Positions 18,006-26,289 of a stretch of 64,000 nucleotides of DNA are shown piece after piece. Position 1 is the first letter of the stretch, and every line of letters begins with the position of its first letter. The stretch covers positions 248,001-312,000 of the forward strand of contig CAWHVG010000005.1 of NCBI GenBank assembly GCA_963832725.1, in the 5' to 3' direction. A model generated the notes under the pieces. The model had not been told where the DNA came from, did no database searches, and worked only from the letters and a program-made list of their open reading frames with translations. The position numbers and the translations under genes were made by a program. Source of the stretch: JAEZBP01 sp963832725 (GTDB taxonomy: Bacteria > Myxococcota_A > Polyangia > Polyangiales > Sandaracinaceae).

Positions 18006-18426
18006 GCGCATCCCCAGGGGCCGCGCTCACCGCCGGGTGCATCCGCCGCTGTCACCCGGGACAGGTCGCGTTGGCGCTGCATGAACCGCGGAGCTTTGGG
18101 GTGGCCACGGGCGCGAACAGGGTAAAGGTGAAGGGACACGTGGGCGCACAGGGGCTGTGGGTCGCCCGCCTTCCTTCACCTCCGAAGAGACAGTGAGCAG
18201 GGTAGCTGGGCAATCTAGACGCTGTTAGACGGATAGATGCCGCCTGGCTCACCAAAACAGGCGGGGGATGGCATAATAGGCAACGGGGATAGCCGGACGA
18301 TGCGAGCCCACACAGCCAAGCACAAACCAAGTGCCACAATAGACAGGCGAACACGACAGGCGGTGTCGTCGTTCCGTGCTTACCGCTGGCATCCCCTCAT
18401 CGGCGACCTAAGGCGACGACGAGTTC
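18006..18426. other. AT-richer spacer, no gene recognised
   Basis: Base composition drops clearly from about 18180 onward compared with the flanks. Short frames exist on both strands, none resembling a known protein. It forms the left border of the eroded accessory segment that runs to about 20045. Confidence 0.4.
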
Positions 18427-18764
18427 ATGGCCCGACTTTACGATAAACGAGAAGGAATTCACGATTCACGCTACGAGACATCGCGTGGAGATATTTACGA
18501 GCACATGTCGATGGACGGGGACTGGGCAGAAGACTGGCTCTTATCGGATTCTCGATTTCAACTCGACTCTTGCTTGGACAGCGAGTTCCTCGAATTTGTG
18601 TTTGCGAATCACTACACGTCGCTGTCTGCGGCGACGCAGAAAAGGTCACGGACTTTGCGAGCGCTCTAAACGAAGCGCTCTTTGCGGTTGGATGGCGCGT
18701 GGCACAAGTGGGCGCACTTGGCGACTGTCCTCTGTACAAACGGCTCCAAACTGTGATCGACTAG
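18427..18764 (+). pseudogene. eroded AbiJ N-terminal-domain-like gene
   Basis: The frame from ATG 18427 reads GDIYEHMSMDGDWAEDWLLS, DSRFQL, then DSEFLEFVFANH, and derails near 18620. The second frame then continues GDAEKVTDFASALNEALF, GWRVAQVGALGDCPLY and ends at TAG 18764. Joined, this gives the pattern D-I-x-x-H...DWxxDW...DxRFxL...FLxFV...LNxxLxxxGWxxxxVxxxxGxPxY, which I associate with the AbiJ N-terminal (NTD3-type) domain of abortive-infection and kinase-linked proteins. AT content is above that of neighbouring genes. It is broken by at least one frameshift. Confidence 0.55.
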
Positions 18765-18799
18765 CACGAACACATACGACTCTAGCAACAGGCATGCGG

Positions 18800-19475
18800 C
18801 GTACGGCGACGCGCTGCAGAGGCGGGGTTTTTCACTAAGGCGATGGACTGGGAATAAGTGGTGCGTACGGCGTCGTATTTGGGGGAAAAAGCAGACACAA
18901 CTCGACCGGTACGTGGCAATCAAGTTTTTTGACTCCCCGGATGGCTTCGAGACGAGCTCAACAGGAAGAGGTTTCAGCGCGAATAGATGCTCATGGCTAA
19001 ACTTGAGCACGTGTCGATACCGTACATTATTACACGCGGAACTGTTCGATTCTCTGACGCTGACGATACCTCATACTTTGCAATGCAGCACGTCGCCGGG
19101 CAGACGCTCGAAGCAAGACTTCAGAACCAGGAGAGAGACCTCTCTGATCCAGGCCCGTACGCAGTCGCAACGGAGGTCTCCCAGCCCATCTGAGTCCGCA
19201 AGCCCAAGATGTACACGAGACATCAAGCTCAGCAACATTATCTCTGGACGGATTGGGCGTTTCTGGTGGACTTTTAGATAGGCGTATCGCTTCATCTAGA
19301 CAACTCTGGTCTCACTCGCGCTACGCGCACAGGGGAATCAAGTTGGTACAAGAAAGCTATGTGGCACGAGAACAACTCCGGGACAGCTCCCGCGTAGACT
19401 ATCGGGCGGACCTGTTCTCGGTCGGAGACTGTTCTCGCGGAGATGCTTGGTGTGCCGCCTGCCGTGCGCCTCGAA
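18800..19475 (+). pseudogene. eroded Ser/Thr protein kinase catalytic domain
   Basis: Kinase motifs occur in the right order in shifting frames. These are a glycine loop GISGAYGVVF (18851-18880), VAIKFF with the beta-3 Lys (from 18913), KLEHVSIPYI, YFAMQHVAGQTLEARL (from about 19077), a catalytic-loop remnant TRDIKLSNII (19213-19242), and VDF followed by TAG where DFG is expected (about 19266-19277). Then come REQLRDSSRVDYRADLFSVG (to 19426) and EMLGVPP. At least five frameshifts or stops make it dead. It directly follows the AbiJ-like relic, so the two were probably one cassette. Confidence 0.75.
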
Positions 19476-19626
19476 CTTCTCGAAGCAGCGCTACCAGATG
19501 CCTCGCGATCCGCGCGTGCTGGAAACCACTTCCTCTTCCCGAAGGTGAGGATGCGTCCACGTGACCTCGGTCAGCTCGTGGACGGCGCTCTCCACGTCGG
19601 GCGCGGGGACGACCTCGCCTCGGCGT

Positions 19627-19794
19627 CCTAGTCCCCCGTATCCGTAGTGAGTGCCCAATATCGGCGAGCCATCGGCGTGCGAATCAAGGAACGACGACGA
19701 GGCGATGCCACAGCATCGTCGAGGAGGAGTGACGCTGAGTCGCGCGGCGAGAGCCCCCGAGATTGGGTAGGAATCACGGATACGGGGGACTAGG
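19627..19794. mobile_element. MITE-like element A with 18-19 bp terminal inverted repeats
   Basis: The ends CCTAGTCCCCCGTATCCGT (19627-19645) and ACGGATACGGGGGACTAGG (19776-19794) are perfect inverted repeats. Inside them a second imperfect pair (CCCAATATCGG / CCGAGATTGGG) continues the palindrome, and a small GATGC...GCATC hairpin lies near the middle. It encodes no protein. CTAG occurs at both outer ends and may be the target duplication. Confidence 0.7.
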
Positions 19795-19960
19795 TGACTG
19801 GTGTCGAACGAGCGCTCGCTCGTCTTTCCGGCGGGACAGGCCCGTCTCGCCGCCCGTCCCTCCTCCAAAATGCTTCAGCATTTCGTCGTCGGGCCGAACG
19901 ACGATCCAGACCTGTCGCGCTCGGAAATCCTTCGGGCGTCGTTCGACACCAGTCACCTAG
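19790..19960. mobile_element. MITE-like element B with 22-bp terminal inverted repeats
   Basis: The left end at 19790-19811 starts CTAGGTGACTGGTGTCGAAC, and the right end at 19939-19960 is its perfect reverse complement over 22 bases. The interior has further symmetry (GACAGG...CCTGTC and AAATGCT-TC-AGCATTT). It shares the central CTAG (19790-19793) with element A, so the two are abutted or nested. It is non-coding and could be mobilised only in trans. Confidence 0.7.
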
Positions 19961-20125
19961 CGGTGCAGGAAGGCGTCGGCCCTGGTGCCGGTCACGGTGG
20001 CGACTCCGACACGAAGCTGGGCGGGGTTGCTCGGTCTGCTCGCATTAACCCCGATTAACAGGCGCGGGCATCGGTCGGGGTACACGATGGATCCCTCTGA
20101 GGCCTTCTCTCGAGGGGAAGCTGGG

Positions 20126-20965
20126 ATGGGAGACGCCGTGCGTGCATGGAGCCGGGTCCGCTGGGTGGGGGTCGCGACGCTGTCGCTGCTCGCGGGCTGC
20201 GGGGCGCCCTCCGTCGAGCCTGCTCTCGATGGGAGCGTCGATCTGCCGTCCCGAGACGCGGCGGTCGATGCCTCGCAGGTCGACGCCTCGCAGGTCGATG
20301 CCGACGCCTCGCAGGTCGATGCCGACGCCTCGCAGGTCGATGCCGACGCCTCGCAGGTCGACGCCTCGCAGGTCGACGCCTCGCAGGTCGACGCTTCGCA
20401 GGTCGACGCCGGCGGGGTCGTGGAGCCGGCGAACGACTGCCGGACCACGTTCGCGCTCGCCCGCTGCTGTCCGCCCGGCGGTGGATGGGGCGCCGGCGCC
20501 GGCTGCGACGCCGCGACGGGCGCGTACACGTGCGCTCTCGGCGCCGCGACGGTGACCTTCCTCGAGCCCTGGGAGGGGTGCGGGCCGAGCGTCGTGACGA
20601 CGACCGATGTCGAGATCGGCGTCCCATGCGCGGTGGGCAGCGAGGCGACGGCGTGCACGCCGCCGAACGCGTGCGTCGAGAGCATCTCGACGGTCTGTGA
20701 GGTGCCGAGCGCGGGAACGGCACACTACCGGCTCCGCGCTTGCGATGGCCCGGAGGACTGCGACGCGGGCGCGTGCTGCCTCATCGACGAGCGCGCTCGT
20801 CCGCTCGACGACAGGGCCTTCTACCGAACCGAGTGCCGATCCACCTGCGCGGAGGCCACGGCGCGGCTCTGCAACGCCGACGAGGACTGCGGCGACGGCG
20901 AGGCGTGCTGCGCCGGTCGCGGCCCGAGCCGATTCGGGGTCTGCCGAGCATCCTGCACGGAGTGA
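20126..20965 (+). CDS. Cys-rich lipoprotein with DASQV repeats
   Basis: 279 residues. ATG 20126 follows GAGGGGAAGCTGGG. A signal peptide (VGVATLSLLAGCGAPS) makes it a lipoprotein. A repeat linker of alternating DASQV and DADASQV units (residues about 48-95) comes next. A Cys-rich domain with paired cysteines follows (LARCCPPGGG, GAGCDAATGAYTC, GPEDCDAGACC, CNADEDCGDGEACC). The CC and EDC..G..CC spacing resembles small disulphide modules of myxobacterial surface proteins. The linker probably spans the cell-wall layer. Function unknown. Confidence 0.72.
   Translation: MGDAVRAWSRVRWVGVATLSLLAGCGAPSVEPALDGSVDLPSRDAAVDASQVDASQVDADASQVDADASQVDADASQVDASQVDASQVDASQVDAGGVVEPANDCRTTFALARCCPPGGGWGAGAGCDAATGAYTCALGAATVTFLEPWEGCGPSVVTTTDVEIGVPCAVGSEATACTPPNACVESISTVCEVPSAGTAHYRLRACDGPEDCDAGACCLIDERARPLDDRAFYRTECRSTCAEATARLCNADEDCGDGEACCAGRGPSRFGVCRASCTE
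20267..20410 (+). repeat. in-frame 15/21-bp tandem repeat (DASQV / DADASQV)
   Basis: Units GAYGCCTCGCAGGTC (15 bp) and the same unit preceded by GATGCC (21 bp) alternate about nine times. All keep the frame, so copy-number change would alter only the linker length of the lipoprotein. Confidence 0.85.
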
Positions 20966-21148
20966 TCGAGGCCCCCCCCTGTCGACTCCTCGGCGCCGCT
21001 GCTGCAGCGTTGCGTCGGCCTGCCGCCGACCGGCGCCGAGGGCGCGCGCTGCCTCACGGGCTGCGACCTCTTCGTGCGCACGCGTAGCGATCAACCGGTC
21101 TCGTCGTCGTTCGACCCTGGGCGAGGTTGCTCGTGGGTTGCTCGCTCG

Positions 21149-21721
21149 CTACGTCCGGTCCCGCTCGAAGTACGAGCGCACGGCCGTGCCAATGCGCTCG
21201 TCGTCAGCCACGGAGATCCCGAGCAAGCCCAGGGCCTCCTGGCTGATGGTCTCGTCATGCTCGACGTTCGTGCGCCCTCTCACGTCGACCGAACATTGGA
21301 AGTTGAAGAAGAGGCGCGCGCGGAGGTCCTTGTTAACCTGGAGCACCGAGTTGCCGCAGTCGGCGTAGAAGACATGCTCGATCTCCAGGTCCCCGCCGAC
21401 GCACACGGCCGTCAATTCGGTCATGTAGAAGAGATCCTTGCACCGCACGTCTCCTGTCACGCAGAAGACGCCGTAGTCGGGAAGGATGTCGCTGATCCGG
21501 AGATCCTCCACGCGAACTGTTCCCTCCACCAGCAATGCCGAGATTTCGAGATCGGCGAGCACACCGGCGTCGACCTGGAAGTCGTCCCCCGTGTAGACGT
21601 ACATGTTGCCCGAGGCGAGCTCCTCGAACGTCACGTCGTCTTCCCGGAAGAGCCCGTGCTGCTTCAGGAGCCGCACGAGCTCCTCTTCCGACTCGATCTG
21701 CTTGAGCTGGTCTTTGTTCAT
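21149..21721 (-). CDS. hypothetical protein with beta-solenoid-like (polymer-forming-like) repeats
   Basis: 190 residues. ATG 21721 was chosen over an upstream in-frame ATG because the sequence MNKDQLKQIESEEELVRLLK is a sensible cytosolic helix and the extension is not. From residue 45 on, the chain is built of short hydrophobic strands separated by Gly/Asp turns (NMYVYTGDDFQV, LEISALLVEGTVRVEDL, VFCVTGDVRCKDL, AVCVGGDLEIEHVF, VLQVNKDLRARL). This looks like a right-handed beta-solenoid similar in style to bactofilin or hexapeptide folds. No signal peptide. Family not recognised, and neighbours give no clue. Confidence 0.68.
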   Translation of the reverse strand: MNKDQLKQIESEEELVRLLKQHGLFREDDVTFEELASGNMYVYTGDDFQVDAGVLADLEISALLVEGTVRVEDLRISDILPDYGVFCVTGDVRCKDLFYMTELTAVCVGGDLEIEHVFYADCGNSVLQVNKDLRARLFFNFQCSVDVRGRTNVEHDETISQEALGLLGISVADDERIGTAVRSYFERDRT

Positions 21722-21921
21722 GTCGCGCTCCCTGGACGGTCGGCGGACCGTAGTGCAGGCGTGGAGCGGCGGCAATAGACACACGGACGTTCTCCGTCGA
21801 CGCCGTCACGCTGGCGCCTGCCGTAGCCCCGAGCGCGCACCGAGCGGCGGCCGCAGGTCCGCTCTGGTGCGAGATCCATCCCGGTAGAAGGGGACCTGGC
21901 TTGTCCCGACGCTCTAGGGTC

Positions 21922-22166
21922 TACGCTTCGCAGCCGAGGTCGCCCTTGTACCACGCAAGACTCGCTTCCGGCTGGTGGCCAACCTTGGCTGGGTGGGACT
22001 CCGACCCACTGAACTGCATCACAAAGTCTCCACCGATGGCTTTGTCATAGGCTTCCTCCTCGTCCAGGCTTTCTCCTGGCGCACACCCGGGTAGGGTTGC
22101 CTTTGCGACCGCGGCGGTTGCTTCCGCTCCACCGCTCTCCGGCGTGCACTGCGGTGAAGCCGCGCA
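21922..22166 (-). pseudogene. 3' remnant of an unidentified gene
   Basis: Minus-strand coding sequence without a plausible start: it reads CTPESGGAEATAAVAKATLP, then PGESLDEEEAYDKAIGGDF, VMQFSGSESHPAKVGHQPE and ends ASLAWYKGDLGCEA-stop. It is bounded upstream by TGA at 22167-22169, which is also the stop of the repaired reading frame of the glycosidase-like gene. The amino-acid composition is protein-like. I do not recognise the family. Confidence 0.45.
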
Positions 22167-22206
22167 TCAGCGAAGGACGAAGTCCTCGAAGAACGCGAGC
22201 ACCCGC

Positions 22207-23265
22207 TCACCCTTCGGCGTCAGTCCGCCGAACGAGGGGTGCAGGGTCGCCGGCTGCCAATTTCGTGTAGTCGGTGTAGAGCACCTGATCGAGGAGGTAG
22301 TCGCCGGGCTCGAGGTGCGCGTAGATGGCGCTGAGGTGGTCGTACGACGCCTGCGGGAACGCGTCGCTCATGACCACGCTCGGGTCGAGGATTCCGGCCT
22401 CGGTCACGGCGACCGGGGTGCCGGCCGGCAGCCGCTCTCGGATGCGATCGACCTGCGCGTAGTCGAAGCCGGCGCCGCGCGCGTACAGGTGGAGCGTCAC
22501 GCCGAAGCCCGCCTCGGGGTGGGCGCCGATCGCCGCGATGATCGTGTCGTTCCAGTGATCGTTCCGTGCTTGTGCCGCAGCGCCGTTCCCGGTGGGGGCG
22601 AGGATGAGAAAGTACGGCAGGCCGACGTCTCGAAACGCGGCGACGTAGGCCGGCACGATGGTGCTCGCGTAGTCCTCGGGGCTGACGGCGGCCGTGACTT
22701 CCGGCGCCGAGATGTCTCCGTCGAGGTATTTCTGGAGGTAGTATTCGTTCATCATCTCGATGAACGTGAAGCGGGCGCCGAGGGAGACCCATCGGTCGTA
22801 GAACGCGCGCTGCGAGTCGGCGCCGTCGTTGCCGTTGATCGTGAAGACGAAGCCGACGCCGGTGCGTGACTGGAGGTCGATCCAGCTTCGAATGGCGTCA
22901 TCGCTCCAGTCGGATGGGTAGGTCTTCTGCGAGATGGTCCCGCCGAGCACGCGGATGACCATGCCGTCGAGCTCGGGCTCGGCGTAGCGCCCGAGCATCG
23001 CTTCGGCGTACGAGACCTGCTGCGTCGTGCCGACGAGCCCCTTGGCGTTGAAGCCGAAGTGAATCGGGCCGGGCGACCGAACACCCCCGTCGGTCTCTGT
23101 CGCCGAACCGTCCGTGGGAGGCGCCGCGTCGGCAGCAGCGTCGGCCCGCGCCCGCCCCGCGTCGGCGCCTCCGTCGCTCCCCGAGATGGGCGGCCCGCAC
23201 GCCAGCGTGACAAGGGCGACGAGCGCCGCGCCCGCGCCGCGTCCGAGACCTCTGGTGTTGCGCAT
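22207..23265 (-). CDS. glycoside-hydrolase-like (TIM-barrel) lipoprotein, 3' frameshift
   Basis: 352 residues as written. A lipoprotein signal (ALVALVTLACGPP) and a DGGxDAG linker precede a barrel-like domain: FGFNAKGLVG, VIRVLGGTISQKTY, FVFTINGNDG, FIEMMNEYYLQ (candidate acid Glu), FLILAPTGNG, VTLHLYARG and PVAVTEAGILD (candidate nucleophile Glu). The spacing suits a clan-A (GH5/GH39-like) hydrolase. After YTDYTK the frame becomes unconvincing. Removing one A from the run at about 22264 gives NWQPATLHPSFGGLTPKGER, then VLAFFEDFVLR-stop at 22167, a much better C-terminus. The start ATG 23265 gives a normal signal peptide. Confidence 0.68.
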   Translation of the reverse strand: MRNTRGLGRGAGAALVALVTLACGPPISGSDGGADAGRARADAAADAAPPTDGSATETDGGVRSPGPIHFGFNAKGLVGTTQQVSYAEAMLGRYAEPELDGMVIRVLGGTISQKTYPSDWSDDAIRSWIDLQSRTGVGFVFTINGNDGADSQRAFYDRWVSLGARFTFIEMMNEYYLQKYLDGDISAPEVTAAVSPEDYASTIVPAYVAAFRDVGLPYFLILAPTGNGAAAQARNDHWNDTIIAAIGAHPEAGFGVTLHLYARGAGFDYAQVDRIRERLPAGTPVAVTEAGILDPSVVMSDAFPQASYDHLSAIYAHLEPGDYLLDQVLYTDYTKLAAGDPAPLVRRTDAEG

Positions 23266-23380
23266 CGGACAATCATAGTACGCCGGCGCGCCTTCGAGCT
23301 CGCCCAAAAATGGGCTCTCCTGACGTAGTCGTGGGTCGGTTGGGGGCCTGAAAGCAGCGGACACCGCCGCCGAAGAGGCG

Positions 23381-24562
23381 CTACAGCCACTCTTCCGAGA
23401 TCGCCTGCAGCCGACCGCTCTCCGAGAGCTCGAGCAGGACGACGTTCATCTCGTGGGTGATGGCGTGCCCGGTCGGGAAGGCGAAGCCGTAACCCTGCGG
23501 CTCGTACTCGTGATCCGAGATCTTGAGGTCGAGGTCCTCGTCCTGTCGCAGCAGATACTGCAGCACCGGGCGATCGTAGACGACGGCGTCGACGTGACCC
23601 TCGGTCAGCTCGTGGACGGCGCTCTCCACGTCGGGCGCGGGGACGATCTCGGCCTCGTAACGATGCAAGAAGGCGTCGGCGGTGGTGCCGAGCACGGTGG
23701 CGACGCGGTGGTCACCGAGCTCCCCGGCCGTCTCGATGGCCCCGCGATCGAGCTGCGCCAAGGTCAGGGCGGTGGCGATGCCGGCCGTCAGTGACGACGC
23801 CGTGATCATCGCGATCACCATCCAGATGCCGCCGAGGATCCGGCCGGCCAGCGTGATGGGGGCTTTGTCGCCGTAGCCGACCGTGGTCATGGTCACCAGG
23901 GCGAGCCAGATGCCGACGCCGATGCCCGCCATGGGCGTCTTGGGGAATTGATCGTTCGGCTTGCGTTCGAAGACCCAGAGCAAGGTGCCGACCAGCGTCA
24001 GGACGACCAGCAGGATGCCGATGGCGCCGGCGAAGGCCTTGGACAAGAAGGGGCGAGCCCGCTCCCAGAACCCGGCGCTCCCCGGTCGGGTGAGGATGGC
24101 GAGGGTGGCCTCCCAGTAGGGTTGGCTGAAGTCGACGACCTGAGCGCGCTCCGACGTGATGCTGATCGGGCCGATGGCCGCGTCGTAACGCCCTTCGGCC
24201 ACGCCCTCGACCGCTTCGGTCGCGTTCGACAGCGGCGTGAGCTCGTAGTCGACGCCGAGCCGCGCCGCCGCCGCGCGCCACACATCGATGCTGATGCCGG
24301 TCAGGTGGCCGGCCCGATCGATGACGAAGGGCGGGTTGCCGGCGACGGCGATCCGGAGCGGTCGGTCGGGCAGCGGCGTGAAACCGACCGTGTCGTCGCC
24401 GGAAGAAGCCGGCGCGGCTCCGGCGTCCGTCGAGACGCCGGCGTCGGGCGGCACGAGCGGGTCTTCCACCGGCGGATCCTGCGCGCGGACCGCGGCGGCG
24501 GGCCCGAGCGAAGCGAGAACGAGAGCGAGTGAGGCGAGGCGCGCGAACGAGGAGGAGGACAC
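23381..24562 (-). CDS. prokaryotic ionotropic glutamate-receptor-like (GluR0-type) potassium channel
   Basis: 393 residues. After a signal peptide and a Pro/Asp-rich linker, a periplasmic amino-acid-binding fold is split in two lobes (RIAVAGNPPFVIDRAG...SERAQVVDFSQPYWEA, and AIETAGELGDHRVATVLG...VDAVVYDRPVLQYL). The channel core is inserted between them: TM1 AGAIGILLVVLTLVGTLLWVF (about 176-196), a pore loop with MTTVGYGDKAP (about 224-234) and TM3 GGIWMVIAMITASSLTAGI. TVGYGD is the K+-selectivity filter. This layout (lobe 1-M1-P-M2-lobe 2) is that of GluR0 of Synechocystis. It should gate K+ on binding an amino acid. A fragment of a close paralogue survives at 19.5-20.0 kb. Confidence 0.93.
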   Translation of the reverse strand: MSSSSFARLASLALVLASLGPAAAVRAQDPPVEDPLVPPDAGVSTDAGAAPASSGDDTVGFTPLPDRPLRIAVAGNPPFVIDRAGHLTGISIDVWRAAAARLGVDYELTPLSNATEAVEGVAEGRYDAAIGPISITSERAQVVDFSQPYWEATLAILTRPGSAGFWERARPFLSKAFAGAIGILLVVLTLVGTLLWVFERKPNDQFPKTPMAGIGVGIWLALVTMTTVGYGDKAPITLAGRILGGIWMVIAMITASSLTAGIATALTLAQLDRGAIETAGELGDHRVATVLGTTADAFLHRYEAEIVPAPDVESAVHELTEGHVDAVVYDRPVLQYLLRQDEDLDLKISDHEYEPQGYGFAFPTGHAITHEMNVVLLELSESGRLQAISEEWL

Positions 24563-24811
24563 GAAACGAGGTGACCGGCTGAAGGTTGGAGGTCCTCGAC
24601 CCTAACACGGACGCTGCCGGGTCCGCCGGAGGCTCGGCGTGTCCCGAGCGCCACCCTCGATGATGAAAGCCGGATCCGGCTTCCCATCGCCGCTGCCGCG
24701 GGAGCTGGAAGCGAGAAGCGTTCTTTCGCGCGTCCGAGGCGCCGCGCGATGAGTGGCGTCCGATGAAGAGCATCGTTTCCTCGCGCGAGCTCGAGCGCTA
24801 TCATCGAGCGC

Positions 24812-26251
24812 ATGGGGCACGCTGCGCACTTTCTGCGCAGGCTCGACCGCGTCTCCGACGCGCACGTCGAGCTGGCGCTGACCCTCTACCGCGACGACGC
24901 GTTGCTGCGCGCCGTGCTCGAGCGTGCCGCCCTACCGGAGAACGCGGAGAGGCTCGCGATCTCGCTGGCCGACCCGGCGGAGGGCCCGTTCGTCATCGTC
25001 ACGCGGGAGGGTCGCTTCGTCACCTGTCTCGGGGAGGGCATGCGGGTGGGCGACCTGCCCGTGGTCACGCACGAGCAGCTCGAGGCCTCGGCCGAGCACG
25101 TCCAGGAGATGCGCGAGCGCCTCGCCGAGGTGCGCAGGCTGGTGGACTCCGGGGCCGAGGGGCAGGCCGCGCTGGCGTTCCGGCGAATGCAGCAGCAGGG
25201 CCCCCGCTTCGCCCGCGAGGACGCCGAGACCCTGCTGCGGGTCAAGCCGCTGATCGAGCGCGACGCGCTGGGCCATCTCGTGGTGCTCCACGGCTCGATG
25301 GAGGAGCACCTGACGCGGATCGCACAGTTCCGGCTGGACCAGCCGCGCAAGCTGAGCGCCGCGCAGAAGAACTACGTCCTCGCGTTCGGCGACGCGGTGT
25401 GGTCGACGGCGCACCTGCTCCCGATCGTGGACTCGGCCGAGACGCGCCGGATGCTGGCCGCGGCGGACGCCCGAGAGCCGCCGGGCACGCCGCCGAACCT
25501 CTACTCGATCGCCTATCTCACCTTCGATTGGGGCACGTTGTTGCACGCGGTGCGCGCGCTCTGGTTTCTGTCGCGAGGGGGCAAGCGAGCGCTGGCGGCG
25601 GCCAAGGGGTTCACGACCCGCGCGAACGTGGTCCACGCCCTCTTCCGGGAGCTCGCGCTCGGCGCGCTGGCGCTCCGCTCCTCGAAGCTGCGGGCCGAGG
25701 CCGTCAAAGCGCTGAGCGTGCAGCCGCCGGAGGAGACGGACGACCCCTGGCTGGACGCCATGGGCAAGACGGCCCAGGTGGTCGCGCAGTTCACGCGGGT
25801 GGCGGTGGAGGGCGAGGGGGTCGCGGAGCACTACATCGCGATGAGCCGCCGCTTCGTCGCGTCGCTCCTGCACGGCAAGACGGAGGGGCTCACCGAAGAG
25901 GAGCTGCAGCAGGTGCCGGACGAGGTCGCGCGCATCGCGTGGGTCGCCCTCCCCGCCAGCATGCACGACCACACCACGTTCCCCCTGCACGCCACCGCCG
26001 CGTTCAGCCTCCCCTGGCTCGTCCACGCGGGCCCCGAAGAGCTCTTCCTTCCCGCCGAGTGGGCGCAGCGCCTCATCCCGGCTCGGAGCCTCGACGAAGT
26101 GCTGTATTGGCTTCCGAAGTACCTCGAGGCCAACGACATCGGCCGGCGTCGGGTGCGGACCAAGCGCAAGAAGGAGGCGAAGGTGGGTCGCAACGCGCCG
26201 TGCCCATGCGGGAGCGGCGCGAAGTACAAGCGCTGCTGCGGCAGCCGGTGA
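24812..26251 (+). CDS. large helical protein with C-terminal SEC-C zinc-binding motif
   Basis: 479 residues. The last 25 residues, VGRNAPCPCGSGAKYKRCCG, are a canonical SEC-C motif (CxC...CC), which binds zinc and in SecA contacts SecB and ribosomes. The rest is helical without a recognised domain; it contains LRRLDRVSDAHVELALTLYR at the start and HTTFPLHATAAFSLPWLVHA late. Proteins with a lone SEC-C tail on a large unique body are common and unexplained. ATG 24812 lies close to other ATGs, but the frame and codon use support it. It is not obviously in an operon. Confidence 0.82.
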   Translation: MGHAAHFLRRLDRVSDAHVELALTLYRDDALLRAVLERAALPENAERLAISLADPAEGPFVIVTREGRFVTCLGEGMRVGDLPVVTHEQLEASAEHVQEMRERLAEVRRLVDSGAEGQAALAFRRMQQQGPRFAREDAETLLRVKPLIERDALGHLVVLHGSMEEHLTRIAQFRLDQPRKLSAAQKNYVLAFGDAVWSTAHLLPIVDSAETRRMLAAADAREPPGTPPNLYSIAYLTFDWGTLLHAVRALWFLSRGGKRALAAAKGFTTRANVVHALFRELALGALALRSSKLRAEAVKALSVQPPEETDDPWLDAMGKTAQVVAQFTRVAVEGEGVAEHYIAMSRRFVASLLHGKTEGLTEEELQQVPDEVARIAWVALPASMHDHTTFPLHATAAFSLPWLVHAGPEELFLPAEWAQRLIPARSLDEVLYWLPKYLEANDIGRRRVRTKRKKEAKVGRNAPCPCGSGAKYKRCCGSR

Positions 26252-26289
26252 TGACGAGGCCCGGAGGCGCGACTTTCCTGCCCGGCCGG

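Larger units (their letters stand above)
19553..20010 (-). pseudogene. relic of a second glutamate-receptor-like channel gene, split by insertions
   Basis: 19553-19620 is almost identical to 23585-23655 inside the channel gene (encoding VPAPDVESAVHELTE), with one base missing. 19961-20000 resembles the directly adjoining 23660-23700 (encoding ATVTGTRADAFLHR against ATVLGTTADAFLHR). The two matches, contiguous in the intact gene, are separated here by about 340 bp made of two inverted-repeat elements. Only a short piece of the gene survives. Confidence 0.75.
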
